Source: Sphingobium sp. (GTDB lineage Bacteria > Pseudomonadota > Alphaproteobacteria > Sphingomonadales > Sphingomonadaceae). Taken from it: a DNA stretch of 6,652 nt. The notes under the pieces were generated by a model, which saw only the letters and a program-made list of their open reading frames with translations, was not told where the DNA came from and did no database searches. How positions within the stretch are numbered: position 1 is the first letter of the stretch; every line of letters begins with the position of its first letter. The stretch covers positions 1 through 6,652 of the forward strand of contig JASBTC010000046.1 of the NCBI GenBank assembly GCA_030148625.1, in the 5' to 3' direction. This document shows positions 1 through 6,552 of the stretch, piece after piece. Both the position numbers and the translations under genes were made by a program.

Positions 1-1155
1 CGCCATCAGGGTGACGCCGCGAATCCGCGACTGGATATTCTCCTCGGTGATGTCGACGGTCCGGTCGGCGAAACTGTCCGACAGCATCGTGTCGAACGCC
101 TCGACCGCAGGCGAGATCGGGATGGTGTCGAGCCGGCAGCCGATCATCCGCGCGCATTCGGCGGCATCGTCGAGGCTCGACTGGCTGGTGAAGCGGCTGG
201 GCAGCATCACGCACCAGACGCGATCGGGGCCCAGCGCGTCGGCGGCGATCGCGGCGCAGATCGCCGAATCGATGCCGCCCGACAGGCCGAGCACGACGCC
301 GGGAAAGCGATTGCCGTCGACATAGTCGCGCAAGCCGACGACCATTGCATGATAGATGTCGGAGGGATGCGGTTCCAGCGCGTGGAGCGTGCCGGGCAGG
401 CAACGCCATCCCTTCGGCCCGCGTTGCCACTGGGTCTCGACCACCGCCTCTTCCCAGTCGGGCAATTGATGCGCGAGCAGGCCGTCGGCATTGAGCACGA
501 AGCTGGCGCCGTCGAAGACGATCTCGTCCTGTCCGCCGACGCGGTTGAGATAGGCAAGCGGCAGGCCGGTTTCCGCCACGCGTGCCGCGGCGATCGCGCT
601 GCTGCGCAGATCGTCCTTGTCGACTTCATAGGGGCTGCCATTGGGCGAAATGAGCAGTTCGGCGCCGCGCGCGCGGAGATGCGCGCAGACCGCCGGGAAC
701 CAGATATCCTCGCAGATCGGCAGGCCGATGCGCACGCCGCGAAAGGTGATCGGCTCGGGCGGCGGCGCCGATGCGAACAGGCGCTTTTCATCGAACGTGC
801 CGTAATTGGGCAGTTCGTGCTTGCGCCGCACCTCTGCGATCTTGCCGTTATCGAGCAGCGCCAGCGCGTTGTAGAGCAAACCTTGTTCGCGCACGACTGT
901 GCCCACCAGCATCGCCGGTCCGCCATCGGCGGTGGCGGCCGCCAGCCGCGCAAGTTCCGATTCGGCGCGCGCGATCAGCGCCGGCTTCAGCACCAGATCC
1001 TCGGGCGGATAGCCGATGAGCTGAAGCTCGGGATAGACGATCAGGTCGGCATTGGGCGCACGGGCGCGCCATTCCAGCATCGCATCCGCGTTTCCAGGAA
1101 GATCGCCGACCGTCTGCGAAAGCTGCGCGAGCGCGATTGTGAGCCGGTCCGTCAT
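1..1155 (-). CDS. nadE: Glutamine-dependent NAD+ synthetase, N-terminal 385 codons (C-terminus off the left edge)
   Basis: The enzyme amidates nicotinic acid adenine dinucleotide to NAD+ using ATP and ammonia released from glutamine, the last step of NAD synthesis, in the cytoplasm. Two domains are visible. Residues 1 to about 260 form a nitrilase/CN-hydrolase glutaminase with the expected catalytic triad: Glu43 (in [14 protein letters not shown]), Lys112 (in [10 protein letters not shown]) and Cys148 (in LPICEDIW). From about residue 265 the ATP-pyrophosphatase synthetase domain begins, with the P-loop SGGIDS at 292-297 (bases 265-282) and the conserved [10 protein letters not shown] at 371-380. 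The family is usually about 550 residues, so roughly the last 165 are outside the window. The start at 1155 gives the normal N-terminus ([14 protein letters not shown]), and an AGGA lies 6-9 bases ahead of it. The gene is divergent from prs, and a tandem palindromic repeat begins only 15 bp upstream of its start, so its leader or promoter must overlap that repeat. Confidence 0.96.
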   Translation of the reverse strand, partial: MTDRLTIALAQLSQTVGDLPGNADAMLEWRARAPNADLIVYPELQLIGYPPEDLVLKPALIARAESELARLAAATADGGPAMLVGTVVREQGLLYNALALLDNGKIAEVRRKHELPNYGTFDEKRLFASAPPPEPITFRGVRIGLPICEDIWFPAVCAHLRARGAELLISPNGSPYEVDKDDLRSSAIAAARVAETGLPLAYLNRVGGQDEIVFDGASFVLNADGLLAHQLPDWEEAVVETQWQRGPKGWRCLPGTLHALEPHPSDIYHAMVVGLRDYVDGNRFPGVVLGLSGGIDSAICAAIAADALGPDRVWCVMLPSRFTSQSSLDDAAECARMIGCRLDTIPISPAVEAFDTMLSDSFADRTVDITEENIQSRIRGVTLMA

Positions 1156-1169
1156 GTCGGTCCTGCAAT

Positions 1170-1287
1170 AGAGCATCGCGCGGAAAAGTGGGAACCGGTT
1201 TTCCGCAAAAAAGATGCGGCAGCAGGTCAGAGCATCGCGCGGAAAAGTGGGAACCGGTTTTCCGCAAAAAAGATGCGGCGGCACGTC
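1170..1287. repeat. Two tandem copies of a 59-bp palindromic intergenic repeat
   Basis: Copies lie at 1170-1228 and 1229-1287, directly abutting, and differ at only two positions (1221/1280 and 1225/1284). Each copy is a nested inverted repeat. In the first, an inner stem GCGGAAAA (1180-1187) pairs with TTTTCCGC (1199-1206), and outer arms GCATC (1173-1177) pair with GATGC (1213-1217). The 8-bp palindrome AACCGGTT lies at 1193-1200. From memory, GGAAAAGTGGGAACCGG-type sequences are a recurrent intergenic element in alphaproteobacteria; I have not checked this against a database. The unit is not a multiple of three and has no stop in one plus-strand frame, so it creates spurious N-terminal extensions of prs. 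Confidence 0.9.
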
Positions 1288-1433
1288 CCTGGAGTGAGCG
1301 GGCGCCAAGGCCCAAGGTCGACAAGGCGGGCAATGCCCCCTTTACGAATGCGCGGGCGCGGCTAAAGGCTTCCGCCGACCCCTGTTCTTTTGCGTACCGC
1401 TCTTTGCGGACCACCTTTTGCGGGAATGCACGC

Positions 1434-2369
1434 ATGAAATTGTTGACCGGCAATTCCAACCTGCCGCTGGCCAAGGCCATTGCCGACTATCTCGAGATCA
1501 AGCTGACCGACGCCAGCGTCCGTCGCTTCGCCGATGAAGAGGTCTTTGTCGAGATCCACGAAAATGTCCGCGGCGAGGATGTGTTCGTGCTGCAATCGAC
1601 CGGTTATCCGGCCAACGACAATCTGATGGAATTGCTGATCTGCATCGATGCGCTGAAACGCGCATCCGCCAAGCGGATCACCGCGGTTCTCCCCTATTTC
1701 GGCTATGCCCGGCAGGATCGGAAACCCGGCCCGCGCACGCCGATCTCGGCGAAGCTGGTCGCCAATCTGATCACCGTCGCCGGTGCGAACCGCGTGCTTT
1801 CGGTCGATCTCCATGCCGGGCAGATCCAGGGTTTCTTCGATATCCCGACCGACAATCTCTTCGGCGCGCCCGTCATGTCCGCCGATATCCAGGCGCGTTT
1901 CGGCGGGCGCAAGATGATGGTGGTTTCGCCCGATGTCGGCGGCGTGGTGCGCGCTCGCGCACTGGCCAAGCGACTCGACAATGCCCCGCTCGCCATCGTC
2001 GACAAGCGTCGCGAACGTGCCGGCGAATCCGAAGTGATGAACATCATCGGCGACGTCGAGGGCCGTTTCTGCATTCTGGTCGACGATATCGTCGATTCGG
2101 CGGGCACGCTCTGCAATGCCGCCGCCGCGCTCAAGGCGGCCGGCGCCGAGGAAGTCGTGGCGTATTGCACGCCCGGTGTGCTTTCGGGCGGCGCCGTGGC
2201 GCGCGTCGAGGGATCGGAACTGACCGAGCTGGTCATCACCGATTCGATCGGCGGCCATGAAGTGATCAAGGATGCGGCGAAGATCCGCCATCTGACGATC
2301 GCGCCGCTGCTCGCCGAAGCGATCCGCCGCATTGCCGATGAAAGCTCGGTCTCCAGCCTCTTCGACTAA
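1434..2369 (+). CDS. prs: Ribose-phosphate pyrophosphokinase (PRPP synthetase)
   Basis: The enzyme transfers pyrophosphate from ATP to ribose 5-phosphate to make PRPP, the precursor of purines, pyrimidines, histidine, tryptophan and NAD. The 311-residue product is the usual length for class I bacterial Prs. Motifs appear in order: [16 protein letters not shown] at about 32-47; the ATP-binding loop [10 protein letters not shown] at 88-97; the PRPP synthetase signature around [12 protein letters not shown] at 125-136, with metal and ATP contacts; the flexible-loop basic cluster DKRRER at 190-195; and the ribose-phosphate loop [10 protein letters not shown] at 216-225. The frame stays open upstream to 1188, but that extension is translated intergenic repeat. 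The start at 1434 gives the family N-terminus (MKLLTGNSN). The ribosome site is weak (GGGA about 9 bases upstream). No clear promoter was found in 1288-1433. The downstream inverted repeat at 2375 begins 5 bp after the stop and may define the 3' end of the message. Confidence 0.97.
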   Translation: MKLLTGNSNLPLAKAIADYLEIKLTDASVRRFADEEVFVEIHENVRGEDVFVLQSTGYPANDNLMELLICIDALKRASAKRITAVLPYFGYARQDRKPGPRTPISAKLVANLITVAGANRVLSVDLHAGQIQGFFDIPTDNLFGAPVMSADIQARFGGRKMMVVSPDVGGVVRARALAKRLDNAPLAIVDKRRERAGESEVMNIIGDVEGRFCILVDDIVDSAGTLCNAAAALKAAGAEEVVAYCTPGVLSGGAVARVEGSELTELVITDSIGGHEVIKDAAKIRHLTIAPLLAEAIRRIADESSVSSLFD

Positions 2370-2374
2370 TCTTT

Positions 2375-2460
2375 GTCATTCCCGCGTACGCGGGAATCCA
2401 GCTTTTCCGTGAAGCATCAGAAAGAAGAAGAAGCTGGATTCCCGCGTGCGCGGGAATGAC
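2375..2460. repeat. 86-bp inverted repeat with 30-bp arms; possible end of the prs transcript
   Basis: The left arm (2375-2404) and right arm (2431-2460) are reverse complements over 30 bp with one mismatch, separated by a 26-bp purine-rich spacer. Each arm is itself a near-perfect palindrome of ATTCCCGCG and CGCGGGAAT (2378-2397 and 2438-2457). It can therefore form either two small hairpins or one long stem. The GTCATTCCCGCG core resembles a REP-like repeat common between genes in proteobacteria (from memory). Lying 5 bp after the prs stop, it could stabilise the message end or help termination, but no T-run follows, so it is not a canonical intrinsic terminator. Confidence 0.85.
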
Positions 2461-2512
2461 AGGAAGGGGATTGGTTGAGGCTTCGATCTGCCGTTTTTCC
2501 CACCAGGAGCCT

Positions 2513-2562
2513 AGACCAAGATCACTTCAGATTGAATCAATCTGAAGTGTGAATCTTGGTCT
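2513..2562. repeat. 50-bp hairpin repeat with AGACCAAGAT arms
   Basis: The outer arms AGACCAAGAT (2513-2522) and ATCTTGGTCT (2553-2562) are exact reverse complements. The inner arms CACTTCAGATTGA (2523-2535) and TCAATCTGAAGTG (2537-2549) are also exact, with a single-base loop at 2536. The only asymmetry is a 3-base bulge, TGA, at 2550-2552. The result is a stem of 23 pairs. It is AT-richer than its surroundings and shares no sequence with the neighbouring elements. No T-run follows it. I infer a mobile or dispersed intergenic repeat unit; function unknown. Confidence 0.85.
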
Positions 2563-2574
2563 GAACTATCCGAA

Positions 2575-2638
2575 TAGAGCCTGATTCACGCCATCGGCGG
2601 AAGCGCGTAGCGCTTCCGCCTCAAGCGATCAGGCTCTA
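2575..2638. repeat. 64-bp nested inverted repeat with TAGAGCCTGAT arms
   Basis: The outer arms TAGAGCCTGAT (2575-2585) and ATCAGGCTCTA (2628-2638) pair perfectly over 11 bp. Inside is a separate GC-rich stem, GGCGGAAGCGC (2596-2606) with GCGCTTCCGCC (2610-2620), closed by a 3-base loop. The element ends 33 bp before the hisN-like start codon, so a folded transcript would place a strong hairpin close to that gene's ribosome site at 2664-2667. The conserved ends around a different core resemble a small non-autonomous repeat, which is an inference. Confidence 0.82.
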
Positions 2639-2671
2639 GCCGCGTCGCATGGGCTGCGCTACCGGAGCGGC

Positions 2672-3451
2672 ATGACCTTTACAGACGACGATATCGCTCT
2701 CGCCAAAGCCCTTGCCGAGGTGGCCGGACAGGCGATCCGCCCTTTCTTCCGCGCGCGCTACGAGATCGAGACCAAGGCCGATTCCTCACCCGTCACCCAG
2801 GCCGATCGCGCGGCCGAGGCGGCGATGCGGCGGCTGATCGAGGCCGAGCGGCCCAAGGACGGCATCATCGGTGAGGAATATGGCGAGAAGCCCGGCGTCA
2901 GCGGGCGGACCTGGGTGCTCGATCCGATCGATGGCACGCGATCCTTCATCGCCGGCCGGCCGATCTTCGGCACGCTGATCGCGTTGCTTGGCGAGGGATG
3001 GCCGATGATCGGCGTGATCGACCAGCCGATCGGGCGCGAACGCTGGCTGGGCGCCGTCGGGCGCAAGACCGAATTCAACGGCAAGCCCGTTGCGACGCGC
3101 GCCTGTCCCGCGCTCGATCGCGCGATCCTGGCGACCACCGGCCCGCAATATTTCAGCGGGCATTCCGCCGAACATTTCTCAATGCTCGCGCGTCAATGCG
3201 GTGAAACCCTGTTCGGCGGCGATTGTTACAATTACGGGCTGGTCGCCTCCGGCCATATCGACATCGTCGTGGAATCCGGGCTGAAGCTGTACGATTTCGC
3301 GGCGTTGGTGCCGATCGTCGAAGGCGCCGGCGGGCGCATGTGCAACTGGAGCGGCGACCCGCTGGGCGAACAGAGCCGGGGTGACGTCATCGCCGCGGGA
3401 GATCCCGCCCGCATCGAGGAGATCATCGAGGCGCTTGCCTGCGAACACTGA
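2672..3451 (+). CDS. hisN: Inositol-monophosphatase-family phosphatase, probably histidinol-phosphatase
   Basis: Family members are Mg2+-dependent phosphomonoesterases. The HisN branch hydrolyses L-histidinol phosphate to histidinol, the penultimate stage of histidine synthesis. The 259-residue protein has the family's metal-site motifs in order: GEEYGEK at 67-73, WVLDPIDGTRSF at 81-92 (Asp84, Asp87) and GLKLYDFAALVPIVEGAGG at 203-221 (Asp208). The third motif reads YDFAAL..IVEGAGG rather than the WDxAAG form of true inositol monophosphatases and CysQ, which is why I favour HisN; an inositol or other sugar phosphatase remains possible. GGAG at 2664-2667 precedes the start with a short 4-base gap. 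The 33 bp before the start code for an unusual mini-frame ending in an ATGA overlap. The gene faces the VOC gene with 27 bp between stops. A link to prs through PRPP-dependent histidine synthesis is suggestive only. Confidence 0.85.
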   Translation: MTFTDDDIALAKALAEVAGQAIRPFFRARYEIETKADSSPVTQADRAAEAAMRRLIEAERPKDGIIGEEYGEKPGVSGRTWVLDPIDGTRSFIAGRPIFGTLIALLGEGWPMIGVIDQPIGRERWLGAVGRKTEFNGKPVATRACPALDRAILATTGPQYFSGHSAEHFSMLARQCGETLFGGDCYNYGLVASGHIDIVVESGLKLYDFAALVPIVEGAGGRMCNWSGDPLGEQSRGDVIAAGDPARIEEIIEALACEH

Positions 3452-3457
3452 GTTTCG

Positions 3458-3484
3458 GGCTGAGACTTTGAACTCTGCTCAGCC
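3458..3484. terminator. Possible weak bidirectional terminator between convergent genes
   Basis: GGCTGAG (3458-3464) and CTCAGCC (3478-3484) form a perfect 7-bp stem around a 13-base loop, in the 27-bp gap between the two convergent stop codons. The right arm runs over the VOC gene's stop codon. Only TTT follows on the plus strand and no T-run follows on the minus strand, so it would be weak. Its position, not its strength, is the main argument. Confidence 0.3.
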
Positions 3485-3889
3485 TTTCAACGGTCCGCCG
3501 ATCGCCCAGCAATGGCCGAACGGGTCGGTGACCTGGCCATAGCGCTGACCCCAGAACTGATCGGCCATCGGAAAACGGACCGACGCGCCGGCGGCGAGCG
3601 CCTTGTCCCAGGCAGCATCGGCATCGGCCACGTCGAGATGGAGCGTCACGCCGGCGGGTGCCGGCGAAGCCTGTCCTCCCATCATCTCGGGAAAGTCGTC
3701 ATTGAGCAGCACTGAGCCGCCGTTGATCTCGAGATGGGCGTGTAGCAGCCGTTCGCCGTCGTCGGCGTCCTTCCGGAAACGTTCGACCGCACCGAACGCG
3801 CGGATGTAGAAATCGATGGCTTCCTTGGCGCGATTGTCGCGGATTGTGAGATGCGGGCTGACACCCGAACGCACGGCGGGGTTGTCCAT
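3479..3889 (-). CDS. VOC (glyoxalase/bleomycin-resistance fold) family protein, PhnB-like
   Basis: A 136-residue single-domain protein of the vicinal oxygen chelate superfamily. Its two beta-alpha-beta-beta-beta halves are visible: residues 10-65 (SPHLTIRDNRAKEAIDFY, then AHLEINGGSVLLNDDF) and residues 80-132 (VTLHLDVADADAAWDKALAAGA, then YGQVTDPFGHCWAIG). The closing DPFGHxWxIG signature is typical of the PhnB-like group, which includes many uncharacterised stress or antibiotic-resistance-like proteins. The reaction and substrate cannot be read from the sequence. Length is normal. AGGAG sits 7 bases before the start, supporting it. It lies 82 bp downstream of the AsmA gene on the same strand, and a good -10 box in that gap suggests its own promoter. 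Confidence 0.9.
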   Translation of the reverse strand: MDNPAVRSGVSPHLTIRDNRAKEAIDFYIRAFGAVERFRKDADDGERLLHAHLEINGGSVLLNDDFPEMMGGQASPAPAGVTLHLDVADADAAWDKALAAGASVRFPMADQFWGQRYGQVTDPFGHCWAIGGPLKG

Positions 3890-3939
3890 GTCGGTCTCCT
3901 AAGCGAATCGGGGTCCGATAACGTCGATCTAACATCTCG

Positions 3940-3945
3940 ATTATA
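3940..3945 (-). promoter_or_regulatory. Candidate -10 box for the VOC gene
   Basis: Read on the minus strand this is a perfect TATAAT, 50 bp upstream of the VOC start codon and inside the short AsmA-VOC gap, in otherwise GC-rich sequence. No good -35 hexamer lies at 16-18 bp; the best available is GATGCC. The implied leader is about 40-45 bases. Confidence 0.4.
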
Positions 3946-3971
3946 GACGGAAGCGGCGTTCAGGCATCGCA

Positions 3972-6200
3972 TCAGATGATGCCCAGGAACTTCTTCCTCT
4001 GCTTTTTCTCGGTCTGCGGGCTGCGCTTGCCGCTCTCCGACTTGGCGGTCGTGCCGCGGCCGACGTCGTCGCGGGGCTGGCCCTTTGTCGTGCGTTGCGA
4101 TGTCGCAGTGGCGCCAGAGAGGATAGGGCCGCATTCAGCCGACTTGGCATCGCCGATATCGACGAACGCCAATATTCCGGCGAGCGGAGTTGCGACCACC
4201 GCCAGCCCCAGCCCAACGCCGGCCCGACCCACGAGCTGCGGGCTGATCACGTCGACCCCAGGCTTGGCGAAATAGCCGTCGATCCCGACCGGCGACTGGC
4301 CGGCGAACAGGCTGAACTTCTTCGAATCGGCGCGGAAGGCCAGGTCGAGCGATTCGTTGCGGAAGCTGAAGCCGCCACGGCCGAGCATCACATTCTTGCG
4401 CGTGTCGATCAGGATCGGATCGGCCGCGGCGATGCCGTCGCGGACGGTGAAGGCGATCAGCCCGCAATTGATCTGGACGGGTTCCTTCAGCTTGCCTTCG
4501 AACATCTTGGTGACGAACGTGCCGAGATCGAGTTCCGAAAGCTGGATGTTGCGCGTCCAGAATGTGCCTTTGGGCAGGATGACCGCGATGCGGCCGTCCG
4601 ACGTGGCCAGAGACTGACGGATCGAATCGCCCTCGCCGCTCATCTGTACACGTGCCTTGAGCGTGCCGGTGGTGCCCGCCTGCTCGGCGCCGAAGCGCGC
4701 CAGCAACAGGCCCATCGGCGTCGGCGACAGGCGGATGTCATATTCGGTGAAAACCGGATTGCGGCGCGCGTTGATCGAGATATCCGAAGACAGATGTCCT
4801 TGCGCGACATCGAACGTCAGCGGCGACAATTTGAGCAGGCTGCGGTTGAGATCGAGCGTCATTTCGATGTTCGAGACCGGGAAACTTTCGGCGCGGACGT
4901 TCGCGACCTTGTAGACCAGATGCGCATCGAAGCGCCTGATCGCGTCGACACGGAGCGGCGCATCGGGCAGCAGACGCGGCGTGCCGCCGACCTGTTCGAT
5001 CGCGCCGGCACCGCCCTGCGCCTCCAGCTTCTGCGGATCATAGCCGATAAATGGTCCGATATCGACGATGTCCAGCGAACGCGTGGCGAGCACGGCATCC
5101 AGCCTCAGCCGGTCCCGGGGCATGGAGATGGTAAGCCGCCCGGCAATATCGCTTTCGCCGAACACGCCTCGCAGCCGGGTGAAGCGCCATTCGCCGCCGA
5201 CCTTGGTCAGGTCCGAATCAATCCGGTAGGTCCGTGTGTCCGGCACTGCCACGCCGAGGAAATCGAGCAGCAAGCTGATGTTGGGGCCGCGCACACCCAT
5301 GCGCAGATCCGCGCCCTCGATTACGGTCGCGCCGGGCAAGGTGCCGGACAATGCAAGACGCGTCTCGCCGGCCGCCGCGGCCAGCTGAAGCTGGTTGCGG
5401 CCGCCCGTCACAGTCTCGTTGGGCGACAACAGGCTGCCCGACAGAGTGAAGGGACGGTCGCGCATCGTACCGTTGCCCGAGAAGCGGATCGCATTGGCGA
5501 AGCGCGTGTCGCGCGCCTGGACGGTGTCGACGCGGATATCGGCGCCGAGCTGGAGCAGCGGGTCGCGGTAGCGCAATGTGGTGCCCTGTACGATCGCGGC
5601 GCGGATCAGCGGCAGTTCCAGGGGCCTGGCGGGCGCGTCGGGATCGCCGAAGGTCCAGCTGTTGCGGCGCGATTTCGCATCCCATTCGAGATCGATTCTG
5701 CCGTCGAGCAGCTGCAGCCAGTTGATCCGCCGCTTGTCTCCGAACAGCAGGCTCCAGGTCGCGATGCGGCTGTCGACCAGCTTCGCTTCGAAGAAATTGG
5801 GTCTGGTCGCCCATTCCGGATTGGAGATCGTCATCCCTTCGGCAAGAAATTTGACGTCGAAGGGATTGAGATAGAGCTGGAAATCGCCCGCGACCTTCAC
5901 CTCGCGCTGCGTCGCCGCGCTGACGGTGCGCTCGAACGGCCCTTTCAGGAAACGCCCCTTGGTGACGAACAGGATCAGCCAGGCGAGCAGGATGAGTCCG
6001 ACGATCGTGACGAGCAGCGACAGCGCCGCCGCGGCGATGGTGCTGCTCGGATGGCGCGGCGGTCCGACCGTCGACATAGGGGGCGAATCGGCGGGGCCGC
6101 CGGTTGCGACGGGTGGGGGCGTATCGGTCACACGATCGATGGTTACCGTATTGTCCATTGCAGACAAAACCCCTGCCATTGCACCGAGGTTCCGATTCAT
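3972..6200 (-). CDS. AsmA family protein, inner-membrane anchored with a large periplasmic region
   Basis: AsmA/TamB-like proteins are anchored in the inner membrane, project into the periplasm, and are implicated in envelope assembly and lipid transport between membranes; the exact role of this one is unknown. The 742-residue product has a Pro/Gly-rich cytoplasmic N-terminus (about 27-53), one membrane segment at about 55-79, then the AsmA N-terminal signature ([25 protein letters not shown], about 83-107, and [16 protein letters not shown], about 125-140). The C-terminal AsmA domain includes [23 protein letters not shown] and [21 protein letters not shown], ending in a hydrophobic stretch (about 660-683) and [14 protein letters not shown] around 681-693. 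A 46-residue Lys/Arg/Ser/Thr-rich tail follows. Start choice is uncertain: the first Met (6200) has only a weak GGAC; Met15 (6158) has AGGGG 11 bases upstream. It is divergent from rpmI. Confidence 0.93.
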   Translation of the reverse strand: MNRNLGAMAGVLSAMDNTVTIDRVTDTPPPVATGGPADSPPMSTVGPPRHPSSTIAAAALSLLVTIVGLILLAWLILFVTKGRFLKGPFERTVSAATQREVKVAGDFQLYLNPFDVKFLAEGMTISNPEWATRPNFFEAKLVDSRIATWSLLFGDKRRINWLQLLDGRIDLEWDAKSRRNSWTFGDPDAPARPLELPLIRAAIVQGTTLRYRDPLLQLGADIRVDTVQARDTRFANAIRFSGNGTMRDRPFTLSGSLLSPNETVTGGRNQLQLAAAAGETRLALSGTLPGATVIEGADLRMGVRGPNISLLLDFLGVAVPDTRTYRIDSDLTKVGGEWRFTRLRGVFGESDIAGRLTISMPRDRLRLDAVLATRSLDIVDIGPFIGYDPQKLEAQGGAGAIEQVGGTPRLLPDAPLRVDAIRRFDAHLVYKVANVRAESFPVSNIEMTLDLNRSLLKLSPLTFDVAQGHLSSDISINARRNPVFTEYDIRLSPTPMGLLLARFGAEQAGTTGTLKARVQMSGEGDSIRQSLATSDGRIAVILPKGTFWTRNIQLSELDLGTFVTKMFEGKLKEPVQINCGLIAFTVRDGIAAADPILIDTRKNVMLGRGGFSFRNESLDLAFRADSKKFSLFAGQSPVGIDGYFAKPGVDVISPQLVGRAGVGLGLAVVATPLAGILAFVDIGDAKSAECGPILSGATATSQRTTKGQPRDDVGRGTTAKSESGKRSPQTEKKQRKKFLGII

Positions 6201-6223
6201 GCGCTGAGGTCCGTGCCCTGGTC

Positions 6224-6252
6224 TTGCCAGAGCGCCGACTCTTCGCTAATGG
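6224..6252 (+). promoter_or_regulatory. Weak candidate promoter for rpmI-rplT
   Basis: TTGCCA (6224-6229), a 17-base gap, then TAATGG (6247-6252) is the best hexamer pair I could find in the 135-bp divergent gap between the AsmA gene and rpmI. The -35 matches well and the -10 poorly. There is no infC upstream of rpmI here, so the pair needs its own promoter in this gap. Confidence 0.25.
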
Positions 6253-6335
6253 CCCCGCTTTCCACGATTCAGAGGAACTGTCCGGCTAATAGGGCTGCCG
6301 AGGCCGTTCGCGATCGTCGATATAAGGAGACGAAA

Positions 6336-6539
6336 ATGCCCAAAATGAAGACCAAGAGCGGGGTCAAGAAGCGCTTCAAGATCACCGCCACTGGCAAGGT
6401 GAAGTGCGGCGTGGCCGGCAAGCGCCACCGCCTTTCCAGCCATAACGCCAAGTATATCCGCCAGAACCGCGGCACCGACGTGCTTTCGGACTCCGATTGG
6501 GGTCACGTGAAGCTCTGGGCGCACTTGGGTCTCTATTAA
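6336..6539 (+). CDS. rpmI: 50S ribosomal protein L35
   Basis: A small, very basic structural protein of the large ribosomal subunit. The 67-residue product begins [20 protein letters not shown] and continues with GKRHRL (28-33) and [12 protein letters not shown] (35-46), the standard alphaproteobacterial L35 pattern and length. A strong AAGGAG (6324-6329) lies 6 bases ahead of the ATG. The frame is open far upstream as antisense to the AsmA gene, but that is not part of this gene. The C-terminal end ([14 protein letters not shown]) is less familiar: from memory relatives usually have a WAPYGL-like end, and positions 24 (Cys) and 34 (Ser) are also unusual. Cotranscription with rplT is near certain because rplT starts 13 bp later. 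Confidence 0.96.
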   Translation: MPKMKTKSGVKKRFKITATGKVKCGVAGKRHRLSSHNAKYIRQNRGTDVLSDSDWGHVKLWAHLGLY

Positions 6540-6544
6540 GGAGG
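6538..6544 (+). promoter_or_regulatory. Ribosome binding site of rplT, overlapping the rpmI stop
   Basis: AAGGAGG begins within the last two bases of the rpmI TAA stop and ends 8 bases before the rplT ATG. It is an almost perfect match to the anti-Shine-Dalgarno sequence. Ribosomes terminating on rpmI would be positioned on it, so the two genes are probably translationally coupled. Confidence 0.75.
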
Positions 6545-6552
6545 TCGGATAT

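Larger units (their letters stand above)
2370..2671. other. 302-bp gene-free gap filled by three different inverted repeats
   Basis: This is the stretch between prs and the hisN-like gene. It holds three separate palindromic elements (listed individually) that together take up about two thirds of it. I see no credible coding frame and no clear promoter hexamers. The remaining 52 bp between the first and second elements (2461-2512) show nothing recognisable. Any promoter of the downstream gene must lie in or between these elements, because only 33 bp separate the last one from the start codon. Confidence 0.85.

Noticed and set aside
207..953. Minus-strand 248-residue open frame within nadE
   Set aside because: It is in a different frame on the same strand as nadE, with Arg/Ser/Cys-rich shadow composition and no domain pattern.
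1170..1287. CRISPR-like repeat array
   Set aside because: The two units abut with no spacer, are palindromic, and there are only two; no cas genes are present.
349..1365. 338-residue plus-strand open frame opposite nadE
   Set aside because: It is antisense to a gene with intact NAD synthetase motifs and runs on into both repeat copies. No family features, only GC-rich shadow composition.
1362..2291. 309-residue minus-strand open frame opposite prs
   Set aside because: Antisense shadow of a highly conserved gene; the His/Asp/Arg-rich composition is typical of reversed GC-rich codons.
2375..2460. Canonical intrinsic terminator for prs
   Set aside because: The stem is strong but no T-run follows either arm or the full structure, so I list it as a repeat with a possible 3'-end role only.
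2370..2671. Riboswitch or structured small RNA upstream of the hisN-like gene
   Set aside because: The structure is explained by three simple inverted repeats with near-perfect stems; no known aptamer pattern or terminator switch was seen.
3682..4134. 150-residue minus-strand open frame bridging the VOC and AsmA genes
   Set aside because: It overlaps the coding frames of both genes out of frame and crosses the intergenic -10 box; no recognisable family.
4095..6539. 814-residue plus-strand open frame ending in the L35 sequence
   Set aside because: It is antisense to the AsmA gene over most of its length and merely stays open into the rpmI frame. Composition is Arg/Ala/Asp-rich shadow sequence, and L35 begins at its own ATG with a strong ribosome site.
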